A stretch of DNA of 64,000 bases. It comes from CAWBOY01 sp963790585. GTDB lineage: Bacteria > Planctomycetota > Planctomycetia > Gemmatales > Gemmataceae. Position 1 is the first letter of the stretch. The number at the start of each line of letters is the position of its first letter. This document shows, piece after piece, positions 39,209-48,102 of the stretch. The position numbers were made by a program, and so were the translations under genes. The stretch lies in contig CAWBOY010000001.1 in assembly GCA_963790585.1 (NCBI GenBank), forward strand, positions 806,001-870,000, given 5' to 3'. The notes below the pieces were generated by a model, which worked only from the letters and a program-made list of their open reading frames with translations, made no database searches and was not told the DNA's origin.

Positions 39209-40509
39209 TCACTTCTCCACCGTCACCTTGACGTCGCGCAGCGTATACAGGAAATTCTCCGGATCGGTCGCGTTCAATTCCAGCGTCCCGGTCACGCGCA
39301 GTTGATCGCGCGTATAGGGTCGCGTCTTCCCATCGGGCATCTCGGCCAAGATGATCGCCGTCATCTCCGGCATCTCACAGAACCAGCAGCCGACAGGATA
39401 TTCGATCAACAGAAACGTACTGCACTCGATCTCGTCGCCCACCGGCTGCATAAAACCTTGCAGCGAGACTTGCTTGCCCTTCAACTCTTTCAAATACGTG
39501 GGAAAGGTCGGCCTGGAGCTACGGTCCAGTGTCGTCTGCACCACGACCGACCACGGCAGATAGTTGATTCCCTTGGCGTCGATCGTCGGCAACGTCGTTT
39601 CCAGGACCAACGGCCGCGATGAGTGTGGCTTGAAGAGAGCCGCGTGTTTGTCGTGCTCGCCCTTGACGGCACCGGCCTTGGCCAGTTCATCCGCTGCCGC
39701 GCGGACCGCTAAACGATGCGCCCGCAGCTCGGGCTGCCGGAGCGCGAACTCGGTCACGCACCCATCCATGATCGCCGCCGCGGTGGCGACGTCGCCATGA
39801 GCATTGGCCAGCTCGGCGAGCTGCCATAATAAGCGTGGGTCTTGAGGCAACCAGAGAGCCAACTGCTGCGCCAGTGCGACCGCATCCGCCGGCAAGGTTT
39901 TGCGTTGCGGCTCCGCCAATCGACCAGGTTCGTACTTCCCGCTCGGCCCGACGAATTGGACACTAAAGAGATCGTCGAGATCCTGCACCTCGCGCCCTGC
40001 TTGGCCCGCTGACGAACCAACTTGAGATGTAGCTCCTCTGCCTTGAGCGATTTACCTGGGGCCAAGCGCACCGCTTGCTGCAATGCGCTCACCGCTTGGG
40101 TCAGATCGCCATTGAGCTGCCAGGCCGTTCCCAGGTTCGCCGACAATCGAAAATGCGACGGATGCTCGCGCTGCGCGGGGCCCAACACCTCGATCGCCTT
40201 TCCAAAATCGCCGAGTCGCACATAGATCGCCCCCAGATCCGCCGCCTCGTCGGCTGTCAACTTGCGCTCGCGTGTCAGTTTGACCAATTTCGCCGCCTCA
40301 TTCTCATAGCGCGTGCGCGCGGGCGAGGGCGAAGCCGTGCCCACCGGTTTGAACGCGATAGTCCGCAACATTCGCTGATCGACCAAAAACCCGCGCCACT
40401 GCGACGGCAGCTCGGCATAGGTCTCGCCGGAGTAATACAACCCAGCGCGTGCCGGAGCCGCGAAGGCGAGGAATAAGCCGAAACCAAGCGCGGCCAGTGC
40501 ATGACGCAT
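39209..40509 (-). CDS. Secreted TPR protein with DUF3299-like C-terminus; one frameshift
   Basis: About 433 residues. Signal peptide (ALAALGFGLFLAFAAPARA), then TPR-like helices (ADEAADLGAIYVRLGDFGKAIEVLG and ANLGTAWQLNGDLTQAVSALQQAVRLAPG). After a frame shift near 40003 come further helical units and a C-terminal beta domain (about 320-430; VSLQGFMQPVG, FLLIEYPVGCWFCEMPEMTAIILAEM, LRVTGTLELN) that resembles DUF3299-type lipoprotein domains. Function unknown, probably periplasmic. Confidence 0.75.
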
Positions 40510-40645
40510 CGGAGACCCTTTCAAGCGAGAAGAGCAGGCGGCAAATCCTAGTTTATCAGGGGCTTGGTGCTAGAGCAAAGGACTTGCCGCACCCCAATCT
40601 CCTATAAATACAGAAGAATACAGTTCCCACGCGGAGGCGCTCCCA

Positions 40646-41635
40646 ATGCAATTTCGCCAACTCGGTCGCAGTGGCCTCACAGTCTCCGCCCTCGGCCTCG
40701 GCTGTATGGGCATGTCTGACTTTTACGGCCCGCGCGACGATGCTGAGTCGACGGCTACCATTCATCGCGCCCTCGATCTCGGCATCACGTTCTTCGATAC
40801 CGCCGATATGTATGGCCCGTTTACGAACGAAGTCTTGGTAGGCCGTGCTCTAGCGGGTCGGCGCGACCGCGTCGTTCTTGCCACCAAGTTTGGCATCGTC
40901 CGCGATATCAACGATCCGAGCAAACGCGACGTTAGCGGCAAGCCGGATTATGTGCGGAGCGCGTGTGACGCCAGCTTGAAGCGGCTTAATGCGGACGTAA
41001 TCGATCTTTATTATCAGCATCGCGTCGATCCGCAAACGCCGATCGAGGACACCGTCGGCGCGATGGCGGCGCTCGTGAAACAAGGAAAAGTCCGTTACCT
41101 CGGCTTATCGGAAGCGGGGCAGGACACGCTGCGCCGCGCTTGCGCTGTCCATCCAATCGCCGCATTGCAGACGGAATACTCCCTCTGGAGCCGCGACCCG
41201 GAAGATGGCATCTTGGCCACCTGTCGAGAATTGGGTATCGGCTTTGTCGCTTATAGTCCTCTTGGCCGTGGCTTCTTGACGGGCCAGATCAAGAAGTCTG
41301 ACGACCTCGCCCCCGACGATTACCGCCGTGTCACGCCACGCTTTCAGGGCGAGAACTTCGCCAAGAATATCGCTTTGGTTGGCCGCATCGAAGAGATGGC
41401 CAAGGCCAAGGGCTGTAAACCGTCGCAGCTCGCGCTCGCCTGGGTCATGGCGCAGGGCAATGACATCGTGCCGATTCCGGGAACGCGGCGGCAGAAGTAT
41501 CTCGAAGAGAACGTCGGCTCGGTCGATGTGAAGCTAACGGCAGAGGATCTCAAGCAGATGGACGCCGTGGCGCCAGCTGGTGCCGCGGCGGGGACACGTT
41601 ATCCAGCCGCTGCGATGGGGATGGTCGGGAAGTGA
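40646..41635 (+). CDS. Aldo/keto reductase
   Basis: 329 residues, normal length. NADP(H)-dependent carbonyl reductase barrel. Starts MQFRQLGRSGLTVSALGLGCMGMSDFYG; the catalytic tetrad is visible as Asp and Tyr in FFDTADMYGP, Lys in VLATKFGI and His in LYYQHRVDP. The C-terminal cofactor segment IVPIPGTRRQKYLEENVGS is present. The physiological substrate is unknown. Ends 8 bases before the convergent HTH/cupin gene. Confidence 0.93.
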   Translation: MQFRQLGRSGLTVSALGLGCMGMSDFYGPRDDAESTATIHRALDLGITFFDTADMYGPFTNEVLVGRALAGRRDRVVLATKFGIVRDINDPSKRDVSGKPDYVRSACDASLKRLNADVIDLYYQHRVDPQTPIEDTVGAMAALVKQGKVRYLGLSEAGQDTLRRACAVHPIAALQTEYSLWSRDPEDGILATCRELGIGFVAYSPLGRGFLTGQIKKSDDLAPDDYRRVTPRFQGENFAKNIALVGRIEEMAKAKGCKPSQLALAWVMAQGNDIVPIPGTRRQKYLEENVGSVDVKLTAEDLKQMDAVAPAGAAAGTRYPAAAMGMVGK

Positions 41636-41643
41636 TGGCGCAT

Positions 41644-43809
41644 CTAGGTCTGAATGTTGAAGCGAATAACCAACACGCGAGCTTGCTGATCGCCCACCTG
41701 AACGACTCGGTGTGGGATGGAACTCCTGTAAACGATCATGGAATCCATATCGCTAACCTCGCTTTGGGCAACTGTGTCCGAGCCAGCCTCCTTGAACTCG
41801 ACTCGTACACTACCTTGCATCGGAAAAATGGTCTCGAACCCGGGATGACTATTCCAAGCAGTAAAGCCTAATTGGTCGAGGTCGAGAAGGACTACGGATA
41901 AGTCTGAGTTCGCCAATGTACGTGCCGGTATCCAATAATTGACATGAGCGGCTCCGTTACCACGCGCATTATCCAATGGTTTAACCCAGTCGAGAGCGCT
42001 AGCATCCTTGTGCGCCGCCCCGCGTACAGCTACTACGCGAAGGGCATTGGGGGACAGGTATCCGTCCAGAAGAACCCTCGGCATTCCAAAAAAGCTAGCG
42101 ATTTCTTCTAGCGTTTCGGTGTTGGGAGTAGTCTTCTTGTCACTCGGAAGGCCTTCAAAGCAACACCGGACTTTCGCCAAATCACCTTTGAAGTTCTCGT
42201 CCAGGAATTCTTTTAGCCTATCCTGGAATTGTATGATCTTCTTAAACGCCGCCGCTTTCGGTTCACTTTCTCCGGGAGGCATTTGTTTTTCCACATCGGC
42301 TATTGCAGCCTGAAATTCCCGCAACCTTTCTTGCTTTTTATCATCCTTGTCATCCTGTTCAGTTAATTTCATCGCGCAAATATATGTCAGCAAGAACCTG
42401 GACAAACCGACGAGGTCTTCTACTTTCGACTCAGGTTTAACGATTCGCAGGCGATCCTTAGGACGGCGGGTGCGGTCGTGGACCCATGGCGCGATTTCTG
42501 TCCATAGTTTGTAGCTTTCTTTGGAGTTTTCAATCCAAGTCGCAAGATCTACCTTTAGACGGTCGAGCAGTCCCAGCTTTGTCTCCGTCTTGGGGGCATA
42601 CTTTCCTCCTAACCCACTCAACAATTGTTCGATTTTTTGGAGACTTTTGATTTGCCGGAAACGAGTTCCGTGTCGCTTCAGCTGAAAAAACCGCACAACG
42701 ATCGCTACTGCTTCGTTATTAGGATCCAAATTCCAGACAGCATGTGGGATCTCGGCATTGAAGTGCGTGTAATCGCCCTCCTGCAGCGGCGTCCAAATCC
42801 CAGTGTTCTCTAGTTCGATGAACACGGTTCCCTTTTTGATGAAGATAAGCTCATCGCCGGGGTGAACGTGCAGGGGGGAGTGCGGGACGTTATTGTAAAC
42901 CTCCTGGTCGCTCAACCTCGTCAACAGTTCGGTCACTTCTAGGATCGGTCTTGCCGGACCGTCAGCCGACGAGAAAGCGTGATCATTCTTTCGTAGTTCA
43001 AACTTCACGAATGCGGCTTCCATACCGCCAAGGCGCCGCGGCGCGTTGAGGTACTTATATTTGTCGGTAGCCGAACTACGACCGCTCGCGCTATTTGGTG
43101 GGGCCGAAAAATCTTGGAAGGTCAAATGAACATTAGCAGCTGTCAATTCATGCTCCGCGCAAAGCCACTCCGCCATCAAGCCTGGCACATCGTGTTTAAC
43201 TTGGAGATCGTGAAATGCGGCGATGAGACGCTGTAGTTTCTGAAAAGGTACGTCGTCTTTGATCGTACCTTTGTATAAGCCGCTGAAGTATTGCACCACA
43301 TCATCATTGCCGCCGAGATCCCTATATGGCCATTGCTCGCAAGCGTCGCCATTGAACGTGCGGAAGTGCTCTGCGATAATCGCGTCTTCAAGTCCAATCA
43401 GCTCCCTGTATTCACGTAAGAATGGTCCGAGTTCGGCGAGGGAGACGAGGTCAATTGCCTTGGGCGGCTCGTCAGCAACAGCATGACCATGACCAGGACT
43501 TGGTACGGATGGCGCCGTAGCCTGAGAAGTTGCGGCTTTGTAGCGAACACGTTCTGATTCGGTAATTAGGTCATCCCATTCTTCGCATACGAGTTCTTTG
43601 CCCAACGGCTTCCCTTTCACGTGATCGCGAATTCTCTCGAGGATCGTTCGAGTGATTGGCAGTCTACGCCAAATGTTTCCAATGGTGCCGGGTGACACAC
43701 CACAAGCCTGGGCGAATGCTTCATTTGTTAGGCCCAGTTTCACTTTGGCACGTTGAAACAAATCAGTGTTTGGCACCCAACTATCTTGGGTATTCGTCTG
43801 CTTCGCCAT
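41644..43809 (-). CDS. HTH-cupin-HTH-cupin fusion protein, putative regulator
   Basis: 721 residues from the start at 43809, which has AGGGA upstream; the frame is open back to 44037 but that would run into a divergent gene. An XRE-type HTH lies at about 15-55 (VKLGLTNEAFAQACGVSPGTI), and a RmlC-like cupin at about 310-365 (SPLHVHPGDELIFIKKGTVFIELE and EIPHAVWNLD). A lysine-rich helical stretch follows (about 480-530), then a second HTH-like segment (about 560-590; ETLEEIASFFGMPRVLLDGY) and a second cupin at the C-terminus (HPGFETIFPMQGSVRVEFKE, SIPHRVVQV). XRE-cupin regulators of about 190 residues are common; this duplicated, four-domain form is unusual. Ligand unknown. Confidence 0.72.
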   Translation of the reverse strand: MAKQTNTQDSWVPNTDLFQRAKVKLGLTNEAFAQACGVSPGTIGNIWRRLPITRTILERIRDHVKGKPLGKELVCEEWDDLITESERVRYKAATSQATAPSVPSPGHGHAVADEPPKAIDLVSLAELGPFLREYRELIGLEDAIIAEHFRTFNGDACEQWPYRDLGGNDDVVQYFSGLYKGTIKDDVPFQKLQRLIAAFHDLQVKHDVPGLMAEWLCAEHELTAANVHLTFQDFSAPPNSASGRSSATDKYKYLNAPRRLGGMEAAFVKFELRKNDHAFSSADGPARPILEVTELLTRLSDQEVYNNVPHSPLHVHPGDELIFIKKGTVFIELENTGIWTPLQEGDYTHFNAEIPHAVWNLDPNNEAVAIVVRFFQLKRHGTRFRQIKSLQKIEQLLSGLGGKYAPKTETKLGLLDRLKVDLATWIENSKESYKLWTEIAPWVHDRTRRPKDRLRIVKPESKVEDLVGLSRFLLTYICAMKLTEQDDKDDKKQERLREFQAAIADVEKQMPPGESEPKAAAFKKIIQFQDRLKEFLDENFKGDLAKVRCCFEGLPSDKKTTPNTETLEEIASFFGMPRVLLDGYLSPNALRVVAVRGAAHKDASALDWVKPLDNARGNGAAHVNYWIPARTLANSDLSVVLLDLDQLGFTAWNSHPGFETIFPMQGSVRVEFKEAGSDTVAQSEVSDMDSMIVYRSSIPHRVVQVGDQQARVLVIRFNIQT

Positions 43810-43945
43810 CCAAGATCCCTTGTCGAAGGTTGTCTGAACTTGCTTAATCTTCGCTCCCTCCCATAAGAATCGCGCCTGTGCTCCTTCTTTGAACTTGTCT
43901 AATCGTCGCTGGGACTTTTCGAGGATTCCAAGAAAGAATCTCAAT

Positions 43946-43963
43946 AATGACTCGCGAGTCATT
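43946..43963. promoter_or_regulatory. 18-base perfect palindrome, candidate operator
   Basis: AATGACTCGCGAGTCATT lies between the divergent HTH/cupin gene (137 bases from its start) and the small membrane protein gene (67 bases from its start). Its position suits autoregulation by the HTH protein. Confidence 0.5.
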
Positions 43964-44029
43964 GCGGCCGATTCCACTGGCCACGGGATCGGCATGGTTT
44001 TCATCAACATAGTCTCAGGGAGGTTGCCA

Positions 44030-44323
44030 ATGTGCAAGGCTTTTCGATGGCTTGTGGCGTCGGTGGTTTTGTGTGTCGTATTGTGTGGCCTATTTCACGA
44101 TCAATGCCGAAGCGTAGTATTCGCTGACACCATCGGCGGATTGCTAGTCGGCGTCGTGCATGGCCCGCTCCACGTCTATTGTGTATGGGAACGCTCCAAG
44201 GACGGGAAATCTCTTCGCTTGTCCCGGATTAGAATGATCATCGTTCATGCCATTGAAATGGACGTCGTGATCGGTCTGCTAATTGGCGTCGTCAAAGCGC
44301 TGGCTGCTGCTTTCATGGGCTAA
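44030..44323 (+). CDS. Small membrane protein, unknown function
   Basis: 97 residues: MCKAFRWLVASVVLCVVLCG is a first hydrophobic segment, TIGGLLVGVVHGPLHVYCVW a second, and VVIGLLIGVVKALAAAFMG a third at the end. A very good AGGGAGG site lies 6 bases before the ATG. The GLLVGVVHG and GLLIGVVKA repeats suggest an internal duplication. Divergent from the HTH/cupin regulator and possibly controlled by it. Confidence 0.6.
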   Translation: MCKAFRWLVASVVLCVVLCGLFHDQCRSVVFADTIGGLLVGVVHGPLHVYCVWERSKDGKSLRLSRIRMIIVHAIEMDVVIGLLIGVVKALAAAFMG

Positions 44324-44386
44324 GGCGAGTCTTTAGTATCAATAGCATGTGTGAGTTTTCTTACGCATGTTATTGATACTACTCGC
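44324..44386 (+). terminator. Hairpin after the small membrane protein gene
   Basis: GGCGAGT (44324-44330) pairs with ACTCGCC (44380-44386), and AGTATCAATA(G)CATG pairs with CATGTTATTGATACT inside it. Immediately 3' of the stop. Confidence 0.65.
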
Positions 44387-44494
44387 CCTTGACGCAAGGT
44401 TCTTTCGTTCTCTGACGGATTCTTGGTGAATTGCCGAAGCAAGATCCTGAATGCAGCGGTTGTCGCTGATCGTTGAGCATCGCAGGCGCAATTC

Positions 44495-44590
44495 TCATTT
44501 ACTATCCGGCCAGAGAACACGCCTCGATGCCGCGGAGCGGATGCTTTAAAGCGTCCCGCCGCCCGTAATGTAGGGCGTCTTGAAAGGCAA
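44495..44590 (-). pseudogene. Remnant of the 3' end of an SMP-30 gene
   Basis: The minus-strand frame reads FKTPYITGGGTL, stop, SIRSAASRRVLWPDSK, stop. This matches the C-terminus of the intact SMP-30 gene in this window (LKTLYITGGGTLYSIRATTPGRVLWPASK, near 48650-48740), with an in-frame stop replacing Tyr. Upstream of about 44590 the similarity is lost. The rest of the 44387-44759 gap holds no gene I can support. Confidence 0.75.
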
Positions 44591-44759
44591 CGAAAGGGGA
44601 CGGACCTGAGTGCCAATAAGATAATGTAATCAGCCCAGGGTGACTAGAACCATGTGGCATCGAAACACGTCGGTTTGCCAGGTCTCCGAAGGTCACGGAG
44701 TAGGAATCCTGCTTAACTTAACGGCATTCGTTCTTGGCACCTGTTTTCTTACTTTTCTC

Positions 44760-45539
44760 TTATCGCTTGTCGCCCTTGCCCCCATTCTTTTCCAACCACT
44801 CAATTCCGCCACGGATGTCATCATACAACGGCCCGCGCCAGCCGTGGCCGCCTTCGTATTCGACCAGCTTGACCTTGGCGCCGGCCTTGGTCAGTTCCTT
44901 TTCCGCTTGTTCCGCCATTCGGTAGGGGCAGACTCGGTCGTCGCGCGAGTGGTAGAGATAATACGGGTGTCCTTTCGCCGCTGTCAGGTCGGGCAAGCGA
45001 TCCGGCTGAAATACGGACATCGCAACCAACGAGCCGGATACCTTTTTGCTTGTGAGCGAGATCGCGTAGGCGGCTGGGCCGCTGGAAGACCAAGAGAGCG
45101 TGAAAACCCGACGCGGATCGACCTTGTTCTTCGCCGCTACATCATCGATTACCGCCTCGACGAACTCCTCCGTCGTGAACTTGGCATCCTTCACGTCTTT
45201 CTTCGTTCCGGCGGTCGGCCAGACGAGTTCCTGATCCTTGGTCCATTTGACGGCCACCGGCTGGGCGACGATATACCCATCGGGGATGGCGGTCTTAAAG
45301 ATTCGCTTGACGAAGGAGTGGAACTCGGCAGAGCCGGGCCCGCCCGGCATGATGATGACCAGGCCAAAACCGTCTTTTGGCGCTTTCGCATCCTTGGCAG
45401 GGCCGATCAGGAAATAGCGCTTATTCTCGTCCTTGCCAACCTTCAGGTCTCGAGACGGGACGTCCGCCACGTCGTCTTGGGCAGGTAGCGTCGAATTCAG
45501 AGCGAAGACCAAGAAAGCTAAGGTGAGAGCTTGCGCCAT
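44760..45539 (-). CDS. Secreted alpha/beta hydrolase (depolymerase/dienelactone-hydrolase-like)
   Basis: 259 residues from the GGAG-preceded ATG at 45539. Signal peptide (ALTLAFLVFALNSTLPAQ), then YFLIGPAKDAK, LVIIMPGGPGSAEFHSFVKR (oxyanion hole), FTLSWSSSGPAAYAISL (nucleophile elbow, with an altered SWSSSG in place of GxSxG), YYLYHSRDDRVCP (catalytic Asp) and VEYEGGHGW (catalytic His). Resembles PHB-depolymerase-type esterases. Periplasmic or secreted; substrate unknown. Confidence 0.78.
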   Translation of the reverse strand: MAQALTLAFLVFALNSTLPAQDDVADVPSRDLKVGKDENKRYFLIGPAKDAKAPKDGFGLVIIMPGGPGSAEFHSFVKRIFKTAIPDGYIVAQPVAVKWTKDQELVWPTAGTKKDVKDAKFTTEEFVEAVIDDVAAKNKVDPRRVFTLSWSSSGPAAYAISLTSKKVSGSLVAMSVFQPDRLPDLTAAKGHPYYLYHSRDDRVCPYRMAEQAEKELTKAGAKVKLVEYEGGHGWRGPLYDDIRGGIEWLEKNGGKGDKR

Positions 45540-45666
45540 GGATTTACTCCATCTCATATGAACGCGAAAGACGTTTGAAGATAAAAGCCGTTCGTGTATC
45601 TTGCGTGGACCAGGCTGGGAGTGCTCATCTTTTTCTTCTCAGAACGAAGCGATTTCTTATTTAGGA

Positions 45667-45957
45667 TCACTCTTCATTTGCCATTTGAGTCACGTGCATC
45701 TCCGCATCGCCATTGACACACTTACCCGTCTTCATTGGGTGAAGCTCAGGAACCAGGAAATTCGCTAGTCTTTCCCGATCGCGGAAAACCAACTCCAAGA
45801 CTCGATAAAATAACAAAAGATCAAAATCGTTCGTGAAATAGTCGGACGCATCCGTAAAGATAAGGCCGTGCGCATGCTGAATCAAGGACTCAACAACCGG
45901 ATCGCGAACCGTATTCAAAAAAGCGACTGCTTCGGCATGATTGATTAGTTTGGGCAT
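45667..45957 (-). CDS. Hypothetical protein, 96 residues
   Basis: Not recognised. Mostly alpha-helical, acidic; contains AEAVAFLNTVRDPVVESLIQ and FTNDFDLLLFYRVLELVFRD. The ATG at 45957 has a strong GAGGAGGG site. It sits 14 bases after the upstream hypothetical gene on the same strand, so the two are probably cotranscribed. A two-gene pair of this size could be a toxin and antidote or effector and immunity pair, but no motif supports that. Confidence 0.6.
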   Translation of the reverse strand: MPKLINHAEAVAFLNTVRDPVVESLIQHAHGLIFTDASDYFTNDFDLLLFYRVLELVFRDRERLANFLVPELHPMKTGKCVNGDAEMHVTQMANEE

Positions 45958-45971
45958 ATTCAAAACCCTCC

Positions 45972-46349
45972 TCAGGTTGCCATCAACACGCCGTTACCAG
46001 CTCGAAGATCATAGTCGAATATCTTTGGGGGCCCATGAGCAATTAAGGCTGCCAGTCCGGATGGCATCATTTTGTATACTTTTCCGTCGGCCATGATTAC
46101 CACTATCGTGTGCCTTTGTAGAGTTGGTGGCGCTGATCCGACGAACAGATACTCTCCACCCTGGCCCACACCTTCAACCCACGTGAATGCTCCCAGTAGC
46201 CGTTGCTGTTGGAGCGTCCGAGTCGCCGCCACCTCCGCCAAGATGGCCCTCATTCCGGCGATTTTGTCGGAATACGCTAGCCCGACCAATTGCGCATAAT
46301 CCGCATCACTTAGGACTCCGGGACTTGCAATCACAACGGGACGTGGCAT
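45972..46349 (-). CDS. Hypothetical protein, 125 residues
   Basis: Not recognised. No signal peptide. Contains VVIASPGVLSDADYAQLVGLAY at the start and a beta-rich second half (GEYLFVGSAPPTLQRHTIVVIMADGKVYKM). Ends GNGVLMAT. First gene of a probable two-gene unit with the 96-residue protein downstream. Confidence 0.6.
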   Translation of the reverse strand: MPRPVVIASPGVLSDADYAQLVGLAYSDKIAGMRAILAEVAATRTLQQQRLLGAFTWVEGVGQGGEYLFVGSAPPTLQRHTIVVIMADGKVYKMMPSGLAALIAHGPPKIFDYDLRAGNGVLMAT

Positions 46350-46475
46350 TCCTTGTGGACTCTTCGTTGCCGAACTCGTGTTTTAGATCCCTGCAACGAG
46401 CGCACCCTCTTGGTCGCCGGCCGCGCCATCGGTACTATAGATCAATTCTATCCAAATTCGCGAGGACGCCCGACA

Positions 46476-46898
46476 CTACCAACGCGCGGGAGGCCGCGGC
46501 CGGTTCGTAGCCCCGACGAACTTGACTCGGCGCAACCTGTCGACGCGATACGCCTGGCCCTCCAGTTGACCGTCGCCATCGAAAAGACCAATTAGATTCA
46601 TACTCACTATGAACAAGCCAATGCTGCTAAGAGAGCCGGCGAGGAATCCGACGAACGCCAAGACTGGGGCCAGCATGATTCCGACGAACGCCAAGACTGG
46701 GGCCAGCATGATCATGGGAAGTATCGGGTTGCCGCACTGGAATTTCTCAGGCGCTTCGCCTGCAGGGAGTTTAACTTCTCCGGAAGGGAATAGGACACAC
46801 CAGCCTCCTACTGCACCTAAAATTGGTAGAGCCGCGAGCAATACGGGTAACAAGAGGGCTACCGATCCGACGACGATGGCGGGTGGAGTACGACGCAT
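46476..46898 (-). CDS. Hypothetical membrane protein with an internal tandem repeat
   Basis: 140 residues. First hydrophobic segment IVVGSVALLLPVLLAALPILG, a short loop with two cysteines, then IMLAPVLAFVG repeated twice in a row, then LAGSLSSIGLFIVSMNLIGLF and a basic tail. The repeat comes from an exact 33-base DNA duplication at 46647-46712. No family is recognised and no ribosome-binding site is clear. Confidence 0.5.
   Translation of the reverse strand: MRRTPPAIVVGSVALLLPVLLAALPILGAVGGWCVLFPSGEVKLPAGEAPEKFQCGNPILPMIMLAPVLAFVGIMLAPVLAFVGFLAGSLSSIGLFIVSMNLIGLFDGDGQLEGQAYRVDRLRRVKFVGATNRPRPPARW
46647..46712. repeat. Exact 33-base tandem duplication
   Basis: Two identical 33-base units, 46647-46679 and 46680-46712, in frame inside the membrane protein gene. 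Each adds 11 residues to a hydrophobic segment. Confidence 0.9.
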
Positions 46899-47024
46899 TG
46901 GTGTTACCGCCGTTGGCGAATGGAGCCATTACTGACCTGGATTGCTCGCAATCAATTAGAGCCCTCAAAGCCTGGTTTATTCCCCAACGCAATGGCATCC
47001 GCCTTGTTCCTCCTCGCCATTCCT

Positions 47025-47855
47025 TTACGGCAGTGGAACGACAACCTTGTTTTTCCAGTCCAGAAGATTGGATAGGTGTTTGTAGTCGTAAGGGATTATG
47101 CGGGTTGAACCGTCACAGAAGAGGAACGGGCAACCGGCGGCATAGGGGGAACCCCAATTGTTCGCATATTTTATATCGGCGGCGTCCTTGTAGATGCTGT
47201 TACCCCCTCGGCCTGTGCCGGCCTGGCCGCCGGAGTAGATGTTTTCATCACCCTCGTCGCTGGCCTCTCGGCCATAGTCTTTCGGGCTCATCGCCTTCTC
47301 GCCGGCGAGAATGGTGTTGGAGGTGCCGGCTTGCTGCGTAATCGATTTCATGGTCATTATAACAGTCTGGCTACCGAAGCTTTTCGTATTGATGCAGTAG
47401 TCCGTATTGGGGCCGTCATAGGCATTATGGGTGCCGACCTTTTTGCCGCCGTTGGTCGTGTAGCCGCGGCGCCTGCGCGTTGGGTCGAGATACGTCTTAC
47501 TAATAGCCACAATCGGGAGGTCGGATTCCTTAGCTGCTACTTTGGCGATCACGATATTGTAGATGTTGCCCTGCTCGATCTCGGGCAGGATTTGGAACCA
47601 GCAATTCCAATTGGCCGCCGGGTTGTTGGCATCCGTACCGTTGTCAGGCAGGCGGTTGTTGATGTCGTGATAGGCCTGCATGCCGATGCTGATCTGCTTG
47701 AGGTTGTTCAAGCTCTGGCTGCGCGCGGCCGCCGCTCGCACTTTCTGTAGCGCGGGCAACAATAGGCCTATGAGCAAGGCAATGAGCGCGATGACTAACA
47801 CAAGCTCCATCAAACCAAAGGCGAGCCTCTTACGGTCAACTTGACGAGCGGACAT
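47025..47855 (-). CDS. DUF1559 protein with prepilin-type N-terminus
   Basis: 276 residues. The start at 47855 has GGAGG. Type IV pilin-like leader and helix: FGLMELVLVIALIALLIGLLLPALQKVR (residues about 13-40; Gly before the cleavage point, Glu at +5 is shifted by one residue compared with the usual form). The DUF1559 body follows (NNLKQISIGMQAYHDINNRLPDNG), and near the end GCPFLFCDGSTRIIP replaces the usual H-X9-DG motif. Planctomycetes have tens of these; they are thought to be surface pseudopilins. No pilus assembly genes are adjacent. Confidence 0.9.
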   Translation of the reverse strand: MSARQVDRKRLAFGLMELVLVIALIALLIGLLLPALQKVRAAAARSQSLNNLKQISIGMQAYHDINNRLPDNGTDANNPAANWNCWFQILPEIEQGNIYNIVIAKVAAKESDLPIVAISKTYLDPTRRRRGYTTNGGKKVGTHNAYDGPNTDYCINTKSFGSQTVIMTMKSITQQAGTSNTILAGEKAMSPKDYGREASDEGDENIYSGGQAGTGRGGNSIYKDAADIKYANNWGSPYAAGCPFLFCDGSTRIIPYDYKHLSNLLDWKNKVVVPLP

Positions 47856-47967
47856 GCGGCGATCCTCCAAAAAGTGGTAGCGGCTGAAGCACGGACGGAC
47901 ATGGTCTCTACTTGGTTTATGAGATTTTTGCTGCAAGAAGCGAGTTCGTTCGACGGCGCGGTCCGCG

Positions 47968-48102
47968 ACTAGTGCTTCGTCCAGACTAAATTTAGGGGTG
48001 GCACAGACATTCCTGTCTGTGCAGCAAAAGGCACATTCGTCGGTTCCGCACAGACAAGAATGTCTGTGCCACCCCTAAATTTAGTCTGGACGAAGCACTA
48101 GT
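47968..48102. repeat. 45-base perfect inverted repeat overlapping a stop codon
   Basis: Arms 47968-48012 and 48058-48102 (ends ACTAGTGCTTCGTCCAGAC) are perfectly complementary around a 45-base loop, with a smaller hairpin (GCACAGACA and TGTCTGTGC) inside the left end. The last base is the first base of the stop triplet (minus strand) of the gene at 48102-48635. Probably a terminator. Confidence 0.85.

Noticed and set aside
43810..44037. Longer start for the HTH/cupin protein
   Set aside because: It would overlap the divergent membrane protein gene, which has an excellent ribosome-binding site; the added residues show no domain. Not fully excluded.
44640..45488. Plus-strand open frame of 282 codons
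   Set aside because: Antisense to the secreted hydrolase, with no signal or domain.
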